Source: Vibrio metoecus
Lineage (GTDB): Bacteria > Pseudomonadota > Gammaproteobacteria > Enterobacterales > Vibrionaceae
Length of the DNA stretch: 64,000 nucleotides
Assembly: GCF_009665255.1 (NCBI RefSeq)
Contig: NZ_CP035687.1
Location: 744,001 to 808,000, forward strand
Direction: 5' to 3'
Shown piece by piece: positions 57,917-64,000 of this stretch. Each line of letters begins with the position of its first letter. Positions within the stretch are counted from its first letter, which is position 1. The notes below the pieces were generated by a model that was not told where the DNA came from, ran no database searches, and was given only the letters and a program-made list of their open reading frames with translations. The position numbers and the translations under genes are program-made.

Positions 57917-58858
57917 ATGAAAGAGAGAGTGATTGTCTCGGTTTCCTCGATTCACGGAACCCAGCATTTTCATTTGGATAGAGTTTTTCGCCTCGTTCTC
58001 AAAACGCTCGGTTATACCACTTTAGTTGGTGTCGTAGCCGTTGGGGGCGTGATTTATTATCTGAAGAACCAAGTCGACTTTGCCAAGCTCAAACAGCAAG
58101 AGTTGGAAAACCAATCCATGTCGCTTTTAGAAGAAGTGACGTCGTTGCGTGAGCTCAAAGAGACTCTGGAAAATGATTTGACGGTACGTGAAGAGAAAAT
58201 TCAGATCGTCTCCGATCGCTTAGGCGATTTAGAAAAAGTGCTCGGTGTTGATGAAAGCGGTGCGGAGTTAGAATCTCGCTTGGATGCCGCGGCGATCACA
58301 TCGTCTGTTCGTACGTTGATGTTAGCGCAAATTCCCAGTGGCTCTCCGGTGCCTGGGGCGCGAATTTCCTCTGGTTACGGTAAGCGTGTTCACCCGGTGA
58401 CTAAGCAAGCCAAATTACACCGTGGGCAGGATTTTGCGGTCAATATCGGAACTCCGATTTATGCTCCAGCAGATGGTGTGGTGGAAGTGACTCGTGCCAG
58501 CAAAGTCGGCTCAGGGAATTTTATCCGCCTATTACATGCGTATGGCTTCAGCAGTTCGTATTCACACATGCAGAAATTTGCCGTAAAAAGTGGTGAGTTT
58601 GTGCAAAAAGGCGACTTACTGGGCTATTCCGGCAACACGGGATTGTCGTCAGGGCCACATCTGCATTATGAGATTCGTTTTATTGGTCGATCACTCGACC
58701 CGCGACCTTTTGTCGATTGGGGCGTCAATGATTTTGAAACCATATTCACTAAAGTAAGAGGTATACGATGGGAATCTTTAGTAAACAAAGTCGAGCAAAG
58801 AGTCAGCTCTCAGCTACAACTCTCATCGCAAAAGGTAGCCACATCACCGGAGAGTTGA
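57917..58858 (+). CDS. M23-family (LytM/NlpD-like) peptidoglycan peptidase
   Basis: A 313-residue bitopic protein with a short cytoplasmic N-terminus, TM helix ~30-52, and a periplasmic coiled coil (~60-115). The M23 domain (~160-265) has zinc ligands in LHRGQDFAVN (HxxxD), SYSHMQ and HLHYE. All three zinc-binding parts are present, so an active endopeptidase is likely. Its last 91 nt overlap the start of the bactofilin gene in another frame, indicating tight coupling. Such M23-bactofilin pairs act together in local cell-wall shaping in other bacteria (e.g. Helicobacter). Confidence 0.92.
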   Translation: MKERVIVSVSSIHGTQHFHLDRVFRLVLKTLGYTTLVGVVAVGGVIYYLKNQVDFAKLKQQELENQSMSLLEEVTSLRELKETLENDLTVREEKIQIVSDRLGDLEKVLGVDESGAELESRLDAAAITSSVRTLMLAQIPSGSPVPGARISSGYGKRVHPVTKQAKLHRGQDFAVNIGTPIYAPADGVVEVTRASKVGSGNFIRLLHAYGFSSSYSHMQKFAVKSGEFVQKGDLLGYSGNTGLSSGPHLHYEIRFIGRSLDPRPFVDWGVNDFETIFTKVRGIRWESLVNKVEQRVSSQLQLSSQKVATSPES

Positions 58859-59169
58859 AAGTAGAAAGCAGCATTCAGGTCGATGGTCTCGTCGACGGCG
58901 AGCTGCATGTGGATAAAACCTTAGTGATCAGTGAAAGCGGTATTGTTCGTGGTGAAATCTTTGCTGACCATCTGATCATTAATGGCCAATTTGAAGGGAC
59001 TGCACACGCCGGAAAAATTGAGATCCTCAACAAAGGTCGTGTTAATGGCACTTTGTTCAGCGACGATCTCAGTATTGAACAAGGTGGCCGTTTTACGGGC
59101 AATACCCACCCTTCACCAGAGCATCAAGTCGTTGACTTTAAAGATGCCAAAGCTGCGGCCGAAGGTTAA
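58768..59169 (+). CDS. Bactofilin cytoskeletal protein
   Basis: A 133-residue bactofilin: an N-terminal tail, then a beta-helix core with repeating Gly/Val/Ile pattern (GSHITGELKVESSIQVDGLVDGELHV, GIVRGEIFADHLIINGQFEGTAHAGKIEILNKGRVNGTLF), and a short C-terminal tail. Bactofilins polymerise without nucleotides and position cell-wall enzymes. The start ATG has AAGTAAGAGG upstream and lies inside the peptidase gene, a 91-nt overlap. The N-terminal MGIFSKQSRAKS could be a membrane-targeting sequence. A terminator follows. Confidence 0.95.
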   Translation: MGIFSKQSRAKSQLSATTLIAKGSHITGELKVESSIQVDGLVDGELHVDKTLVISESGIVRGEIFADHLIINGQFEGTAHAGKIEILNKGRVNGTLFSDDLSIEQGGRFTGNTHPSPEHQVVDFKDAKAAAEG

Positions 59170-59187
59170 CTTAACGCTCAGTAAACA

Positions 59188-59220
59188 ACAAAAGAGAGGC
59201 ATTAGCCTCTCTTTGTTTTT
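59188..59220. terminator. Terminator between bactofilin and phosphohexomutase genes
   Basis: AAAGAGAGGC (59191-59200) and GCCTCTCTTT (59205-59214) form a stem with loop ATTA, followed by GTTTTT. A-rich on the left, so it can serve both convergent genes. Confidence 0.9.
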
Positions 59221-59245
59221 GTAAAATGCATGGGCTTAAAGCGAG

Positions 59246-60949
59246 TTATAAGCTGGTTTGATGCTCAGCAATCAGCAGCGACATCTGCTCATCCGCCCGC
59301 TCTTGCGCGCTCGCAAAATCTTCCCCAGCCGCAAACGGCGTCACTACCTCGTAGTAGCACTTGAGCTTAGGCTCAGTACCCGATGGGCGTACAATCACGC
59401 GAGCGCCACCGTCTAGATGGTAAATGAGCACATCACTGGTTGGCAGGGTAATCGCTTCGGTTTTGCCATCGGCAAAGGTGCGGCGTGCCAGTTTAAAATC
59501 TTCCACGATGAGCACTTTACGCCCTGCAATGTCCGTTGGTGGCGTGGTACGCAATTTATCACCCACCGGTGGCGAGTTCGGAGCCAGCGCAATACTGCGC
59601 TGCGCATTCACGTGCAGACCATGCTGGCGATACAGGGCTTCAAGCTGATCCCACACCGTTTTGCCTTGTGCATTCAACTCTGCGGCGAGTTGAGCAAACG
59701 CGACCAGGGCAGACAAGCCATCCTTATCCCACACTGTGCTACCAATGGTGTATCCCAAGGCTTCTTCATAAGCGAACAGGAATTGGTGCTGCTCGGTTTG
59801 CTCTTGCATCGCTACGTTGGTCAACCATTTGAAACCAGTGAGGGTTTGGTAATAACGCGCGCCATGAGCTGCGGCGATTTTGCTGAGCAAGCTGGAAGAT
59901 ACGATGGTGTTGCCGACCAGTTGACGATGAGCATCGGTTTGCGAGAGCAGATAGTGACCAAACAGTGAGCCGACTTGATCGCCGGTCAGCATTTGATAGT
60001 CACCATCAGCTTTACGCGCAGCAACCGCAAAGCGATCCGCATCTGGGTCATTAGCACAAGCAAGCTGAGCGCCGACTTTTTTGGCCAGTGCCATCACCAT
60101 ATCCATTGCGCCGGCTTCTTCAGGGTTCGGGAAGTTGACGGTCGGGAAAGTGCCATCCGGCTCGCGCTGTTCCTTCACGCTGCTAACGTGAGTAAAGCCA
60201 GCATCGGCAAGTAAGGTTTCTGCCATGTTGGCACCCACGCCATGCATCGCAGTATAAGCCAAGCTTAGCGCTTGTGGCTTAGTGTGACGTTGCAACAGTG
60301 GGCTTGCACCAATCGTTTTACGATAAGTTTGGTAATACTCATCACGCAGCCAATGCAGCAGGCCTTGTTGCTCTGCCTGTTCAAGGGCGAGATAAGGGAT
60401 CGCTTGCTGCGCCGCTTGGTCAATACAAGCAGCAATACCTGCATCATGCGGAGGAATAATTTGCGCGCCGTTTTCCCAATACACTTTAAATCCGTTGTAT
60501 TCCGGCGGGTTGTGGCTTGCGGTCACCACAACCGCGGCGGCGGCGTTGAAATGGCGTACACCGAAAGCCACGATAGGGGTCGCCGCGACTTGGTAGGTCA
60601 AATAGGTTTTGATGCCGAGTGAAGTCAGCACGCTTGCGGTATCGTGAGCAAACTGCTTTGAATCTGGGCGGCCATCGTAACCAATCACTACGCCGCGGTT
60701 TTTGGCATCGGGTAATTGAGCAATCAAGTAATGCCCCAGACCCGCCGCCGTTTCTTGGATCACTAAACGGTTCATTCGGTTCGGGCCACAGCCGACTTTG
60801 CCACGCAAACCCGCAGTACCAAATTCAAGGCGTGATTGAAAGCGCTCGGCAATCTGCGCGTCTTGCTGAGTATCGATCAACTGTTGCAATTCTTGACGAG
60901 TTTTAGGATCCGGATCTCTGGCCAACCAGTGTGTGACTTGTGAATTCAT
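59246..60949 (-). CDS. Phosphoglucomutase/phosphomannomutase family protein
   Basis: A 567-residue alpha-D-phosphohexomutase. The active-site phosphoserine loop is VTASHNPPEYNGFKVYW (~150), the metal loop is ANDPDADRFAVAA (~300), the sugar loop is FAYEEALGYTIG (~395), and the phosphate loop is VRPSGTEPKLKCYYE near the C-terminus. The length fits the PgcA/PGM2-like subgroup, which interconverts hexose or pentose 1- and 6(5)-phosphates, so glucose, mannose or ribose phosphate are all possible. It is monocistronic, convergent with the bactofilin gene, and preceded by an ERIC repeat. Confidence 0.93.
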   Translation of the reverse strand: MNSQVTHWLARDPDPKTRQELQQLIDTQQDAQIAERFQSRLEFGTAGLRGKVGCGPNRMNRLVIQETAAGLGHYLIAQLPDAKNRGVVIGYDGRPDSKQFAHDTASVLTSLGIKTYLTYQVAATPIVAFGVRHFNAAAAVVVTASHNPPEYNGFKVYWENGAQIIPPHDAGIAACIDQAAQQAIPYLALEQAEQQGLLHWLRDEYYQTYRKTIGASPLLQRHTKPQALSLAYTAMHGVGANMAETLLADAGFTHVSSVKEQREPDGTFPTVNFPNPEEAGAMDMVMALAKKVGAQLACANDPDADRFAVAARKADGDYQMLTGDQVGSLFGHYLLSQTDAHRQLVGNTIVSSSLLSKIAAAHGARYYQTLTGFKWLTNVAMQEQTEQHQFLFAYEEALGYTIGSTVWDKDGLSALVAFAQLAAELNAQGKTVWDQLEALYRQHGLHVNAQRSIALAPNSPPVGDKLRTTPPTDIAGRKVLIVEDFKLARRTFADGKTEAITLPTSDVLIYHLDGGARVIVRPSGTEPKLKCYYEVVTPFAAGEDFASAQERADEQMSLLIAEHQTSL

Positions 60950-60988
60950 GGGGTCACCTTTGTCTATTGAGGTTTTGATAATTCAGTC

Positions 60989-61115
60989 TATACCCTTCCT
61001 ACTTGAAGCTGCAGCGGTGTTGGCTACGTTCGTTCACCCCAATCACATAGTTTATCTATGCTCATGGGGATTCACTCTCTTGCCGCCTACCTGCAACTCC
61101 AAGTAGTTTGAGTCT
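60989..61115. repeat. ERIC-type intergenic repeat, copy 3
   Basis: A 127-bp copy from TATACCCTTCCTACTTGAAG to CAAGTAGTTTGAGTCTA, the most complete of the three in the window; the right terminal GGGTATA has decayed to GAGTCTA. It lies between the phosphohexomutase gene (to its left) and the ABC permease gene ending at 61188, both minus strand. Confidence 0.9.
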
Positions 61116-61187
61116 AATTGATATTTATTCTCAAAAATATCGAAGCAATCGCTAAACTGGCTTTGCTTCGATAGCGTCTTTCATCGT

Positions 61188-62084
61188 TCAACGGCTTAAA
61201 TGGCGTAAGCTGCGCTTCTCTACTTGCTTAAACAGCATAGACAGCGTGAGGCAAAGCACCAGATAGGCTGCGCCGACAATCAGCCAGATCTCAAAAATTA
61301 GTCCAGATGAGTTGGCAATTTCGCTGCCGACAAAGGTCAGTTCTTGAATCGAAATCAGCGAGATGATCGACGTATCTTTGATGAGGGATATTGTCTGCCC
61401 TGCCAGCGCTGGGGTAATGGCGGTCAGGACTTGTGGGGCAATCACATAGCGGTATTTGACCCACGTTGGTAAGCCAAGCGAATCCGCAGCTTCCCATTGT
61501 CCCTGCGGGATGTTGGCGAGTCCCGCTCGTACGATTTCAGCAATATAAGCAGAAGAGAGCAACCCGATACACAACACGCCGGACAACAAGTTTTCCCACA
61601 AGCGGGCAGGGCCAAACAGCCAAGTGATCAGCGGGTGAACTTCCGCTGTGTGGTCGCGCAGTAACTCATCCAAACCCAGTAGCGGGATGAGTTGATTGGA
61701 GATGAAAAAATAGAAGATGAACACAAACACCAGTGGTGGAATATTGCGTACCAACTGCACAAATGCGTTAGCGGGTAAACGCACAAACCACGCCTTTTGG
61801 CTGCGCGCGATGCCGATCAATGACCCTAACACTAAAGCCAGTACCATGCCCCATAAGCTTAAACGTAACGTTGCGCCTAAGCCTTGTAAGAAGTAGGGCA
61901 AGCTGCCATCCGCACGCGGCGTGAAAATTAGCGTCCACGCTTCACGCCAATGCCAATGGTAGTGAATACCTACTTCCGAACGGTAATAGAGCCAGCCGAT
62001 GAGGCTGGCTATTCCGAGCAGTAATCCGCCATCCAGCAAAGTAAAACGATAACCCGAGGAGGATTTTGCGCCATAGTTATTCAT
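61188..62084 (-). CDS. Polar amino acid ABC transporter permease (second permease)
   Basis: A 298-residue HisM/GlnP-type permease with about five membrane helices. GLGATLRLSLWGMVLALVLGSLIGIARSQ is followed by the ATPase-contact EAA-like loop YIAEIVRAGLANIPQGQWEAADSLGL. The ATG follows the stop of the binding-protein gene without a gap (TAAATG), indicating coupling. With the other permease it forms a heterodimeric channel. It is the last gene of the operon, ahead of an ERIC repeat. Substrate is probably glutamine, glutamate/aspartate or a similar polar amino acid. Confidence 0.93.
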   Translation of the reverse strand: MNNYGAKSSSGYRFTLLDGGLLLGIASLIGWLYYRSEVGIHYHWHWREAWTLIFTPRADGSLPYFLQGLGATLRLSLWGMVLALVLGSLIGIARSQKAWFVRLPANAFVQLVRNIPPLVFVFIFYFFISNQLIPLLGLDELLRDHTAEVHPLITWLFGPARLWENLLSGVLCIGLLSSAYIAEIVRAGLANIPQGQWEAADSLGLPTWVKYRYVIAPQVLTAITPALAGQTISLIKDTSIISLISIQELTFVGSEIANSSGLIFEIWLIVGAAYLVLCLTLSMLFKQVEKRSLRHLSR

Positions 62085-62921
62085 TTACTGACCTGAGGCG
62101 ATTTGATCCTGCCAATCTAAAGTGGAGAACCAGTATTCGTAACGCGCTTGCAGCCAGCCATCAGCAGTACGGTCTGCAATCCATTGATCAAAATAGGCTT
62201 TCTTGTCTTCTTCCCCTAAACGCACTGCAAACGCTTCATTGCCTTTACTTAAACGCTCACTGAAAGGAAGGAACAGCGAATCACTGTGTTTGATGCTTTC
62301 ATGCTCGGGTTTTGGGCTTGAAGCAATCACTGCATGCGCGTTGCCGTTGATCACTTCTTGGAAAGCTTGGGCATCGTCATCAAATTGCAGCACGCTGGCT
62401 TTTGGGAAAGTTTCACGCGCCACTTGCACGGTAAAAGCACCACGGCGAGCCGCGATTTTTACGTTGCGCTTGTTAAAGTCTTCCAACTTAGAAAAGCCTT
62501 CCGCGAGCTTTTTATTGGCAGCGAGTTGTACACCAGAGTGCGAATAGGGTGCAGTAAACAGCACACTTTTGGAACGCTCAGGCGTGACCGACATTCCGCC
62601 GATGATCACATCAAATTTTTTGGCCAGTAGCGCAGGAATAATGCCATCCCATGCGGTAGGCACAAATTCCACTTGCCAACCTGAGTCGGCGGCTAAGCGT
62701 TTAGCGACATCAATCTCAAAGCCAATCAGCTCACCCTGCTTATCGCGCATTGCCCAAGGCACAAAGGTCGACATACCCACGCGCAGCGTGCCACGCTCTT
62801 TAATCGCATCAAGATTCGGTGTGTCGCTCGCCACTGCTGGCAAAGTGAGAGCCAGCCCCAACAAGCCCGTAAGTAAGGTTTTAACGCTGAATCGACCTAA
62901 ACGTTGTCCAAATGGTTTCAT
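62085..62921 (-). CDS. Polar amino acid ABC transporter periplasmic binding protein
   Basis: About 278 residues from the ATG at 62921 (AAGGGAAC upstream), which starts at the signal peptide (TLLTGLLGLALTLPAVASD); the frame is open 17 codons further. It is a class-3 solute-binding protein: GTLRVGMSTFVPWAMRDKQGELIGFEIDVAKRLAAD, the central DVIIGGMSVTPERSKSVLFTAPY (SBP_bac_3 signature), and KIAARRGAFTVQVARETFP. It carries the amino acid to the two permeases encoded on either side of it. Confidence 0.95.
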   Translation of the reverse strand: MKPFGQRLGRFSVKTLLTGLLGLALTLPAVASDTPNLDAIKERGTLRVGMSTFVPWAMRDKQGELIGFEIDVAKRLAADSGWQVEFVPTAWDGIIPALLAKKFDVIIGGMSVTPERSKSVLFTAPYSHSGVQLAANKKLAEGFSKLEDFNKRNVKIAARRGAFTVQVARETFPKASVLQFDDDAQAFQEVINGNAHAVIASSPKPEHESIKHSDSLFLPFSERLSKGNEAFAVRLGEEDKKAYFDQWIADRTADGWLQARYEYWFSTLDWQDQIASGQ

Positions 62922-62956
62922 AGAAGTTCCCTTTTTATTTCGCGCATTTTTTCGCG

Positions 62957-63757
62957 TTATGGTGAGCGCCACTGCGCGCCCAGTTTATGTTCTAGCCAAG
63001 CTGATAACGCTGACAGAGTCAGGGTTAACAACAGATAGATCGCCGCTACGCTGAACCAGATCTCAAACGGCATCGCGGTTTCCGAGACTATATTTCGCCC
63101 CTGAGTGGTGAGATCAAAAATCGCCATCACACTGACAATAGACGAGTTTTTAATCAGCGACACCATCTCATTGGTCAGTGGAGGTAATGTACGTTGCAGA
63201 AGTTGCGGCAGGATCACATCGTAAAAGGTAAAAAAGCGCGATAAGCCGAGCGAGCGTGCCGCTTCATATTGGCCTTGTGGAATGCTGTTTAACCCGCCGC
63301 GAAACACCTCTGCGGTATACGCACCTTGAAACAGAGCGAGGGCAAGCACCGCGGTGGCAAAACGGTCGAGACCAATGACGGGACCAAACACAAAGTAGAG
63401 GAGGTAAATTTGCACCAAAAGCGGCGTGTTGCGTACCACCGCTATGTATCCGGTGCCTAAAGTGCGCCCAACCAGTGAGTGTGACTGACGCAGCAAAGCG
63501 GTGGTTAAACCCAGTGCTAAGGTGAAAATCAAACTGATCCCAGTCAGCTGCAAGGTGACCAACAGGCCGTGCAGTAAATCACCCGCCCACCACTGCCCAT
63601 CTTCAAAAATCAACACATACTCAGGCACTCGGTGCCACTGCCATGTATAGCCCATGGCTTGTGCGCCAGAATCAAGCAGCCAGACCAATCCGGCAAAGAC
63701 CAAGATCATTTGCAGGGTGGCGAACAGCAGTGGGCGAAGAAAGCGTTTTATCATCAA
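62957..63757 (-). CDS. Polar amino acid ABC transporter permease (first permease)
   Basis: A 266-residue HisQ/GlnP-type permease. LLHGLLVTLQLTGISLIFTLALGLTTALLRQS begins the membrane core, and YTAEVFRGGLNSIPQGQYEAARSLGL is the EAA-like loop. Its start overlaps the stop of the ATPase gene by 4 bp (ATGA), showing coupling in the order ATPase, permease, binding protein, permease. Confidence 0.94.
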   Translation of the reverse strand: MMIKRFLRPLLFATLQMILVFAGLVWLLDSGAQAMGYTWQWHRVPEYVLIFEDGQWWAGDLLHGLLVTLQLTGISLIFTLALGLTTALLRQSHSLVGRTLGTGYIAVVRNTPLLVQIYLLYFVFGPVIGLDRFATAVLALALFQGAYTAEVFRGGLNSIPQGQYEAARSLGLSRFFTFYDVILPQLLQRTLPPLTNEMVSLIKNSSIVSVMAIFDLTTQGRNIVSETAMPFEIWFSVAAIYLLLTLTLSALSAWLEHKLGAQWRSP

Positions 63758-64000
63758 TGGCTCAAGATCTGATTGAGAAATTGTTGGGTACGCGGATGCG
63801 TTGGGTTTTGGAACAACTGTTCAGGTGAGCCAACTTCGAGAATTTCCCCTTCATCCATAAATATTACGCGGTGCGCGACTTTGCGCGCAAAGCCCATTTC
63901 ATGAGTTACGCACATCATGGTTATGCCGTCTTGCGCGAGGTCGACCATCACTTCGAGCACCTCGTTAATGGTTTCAGGATCGAGGGCTGACGTGGGTTCA
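63754..64000 (-). CDS. Polar amino acid ABC transporter ATPase, C-terminal part
   Basis: The gene is cut by the window end; about 81 C-terminal codons are visible. The first residues read EPTSALDPETINEVLE, the segment right after Walker B with the D-loop. CVTHEMGFARKVAHRVIFMDEGEILEVGSPEQLFQNP with the switch His and the tail HPRTQQFLNQIL are typical of GlnQ/HisP ATPases. It powers the transporter encoded downstream. Walker A lies outside the window. Confidence 0.94.
   Translation of the reverse strand, partial: EPTSALDPETINEVLEVMVDLAQDGITMMCVTHEMGFARKVAHRVIFMDEGEILEVGSPEQLFQNPTHPRTQQFLNQILSH

Noticed and set aside
1..64000. Integron attC (VCR) repeats, CRISPR arrays, insertion sequences, tRNA or rRNA genes
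   Set aside because: No array of regular repeats, no transposase or integrase frame and no RNA-gene-like sequence was seen; the only dispersed repeat is the ERIC element.

Overview
The window reads as chromosome II of Vibrio cholerae or a very close relative. This rests on recognition of gene content and order, since no database search was possible: a chemotaxis cluster with cheD and cheB, the Lap adhesin-control genes, pdxH next to vqmA/vqmR, putA-putP, speF-potE, a riboswitch-controlled ribB and the mtlA-mtlD-mtlR operon. Three copies of the ~127-bp Vibrio-type ERIC repeat agree. I see no insertion sequence, prophage, integron attC array, CRISPR array, rRNA or tRNA.

Layout. 1-9 kb: the end of cheA, two cheW, a soluble PAS chemoreceptor, cheR, cheD, cheB, a small membrane MCP, then a STAS protein and a response regulator-PP2C-kinase fusion that look like a partner-switching output. 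9.2-10.9 kb: a FapA/DUF342 protein. 11-17 kb (minus): lapC, lapG, lapD and a type I secretion ATPase, a c-di-GMP-controlled adhesin release and export unit without the adhesin or outer-membrane pore. 17.4-19.1 kb: pdxH and the VqmA quorum-sensing receptor with the VqmR small RNA and its operator. 19.1-22.2 kb: two paralogous exported PEGA-domain proteins. 22.6-29.2 kb: AraC regulator, PutA, a separate PutA C-terminal-like domain protein and PutP. 29.3-34 kb: a zinc-ribbon protein, an MCP, an Lrp-type regulator and an aldehyde dehydrogenase flanked by two ERIC copies. 34.5-38.6 kb: the SpeFL ornithine-sensing leader peptide, speF and potE. 38.7-40.3 kb: FMN riboswitch-ribB and a TrmY-like protein. 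40.4-50.1 kb: a run of regulators beside the enzymes or transporters they probably control (two LysR, one GlxA-type AraC, one MarR), interrupted by an MCP. 50.1-53.3 kb: a broken reductase start, TauE/SafE and YccF membrane proteins, a nuclease-like protein and a Gfo/Idh oxidoreductase. 53.4-57.4 kb: mtlR, mtlD, mtlA and the antisense RNA MtlS. 57.9-64 kb: an M23 peptidase overlapping a bactofilin, a phosphohexomutase, and a polar amino acid ABC transporter cut by the window end.

Theme. Much of the window is environmental sensing and surface behaviour: four chemoreceptors, LapD, VqmA/VqmR, and nutrient pathways (proline, ornithine, mannitol, riboflavin). Four of these are controlled by RNA or leader-peptide devices visible in the sequence (VqmR, SpeFL, FMN riboswitch, MtlS). 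The least expected items are the PutA C-terminal domain as a separate gene, the SpeFL relative with an extended tail, the partner-switch pair in the chemotaxis operon, the 91-nt coding overlap of peptidase and bactofilin, and a nuclease-fold protein with Gln at the usual catalytic Glu.
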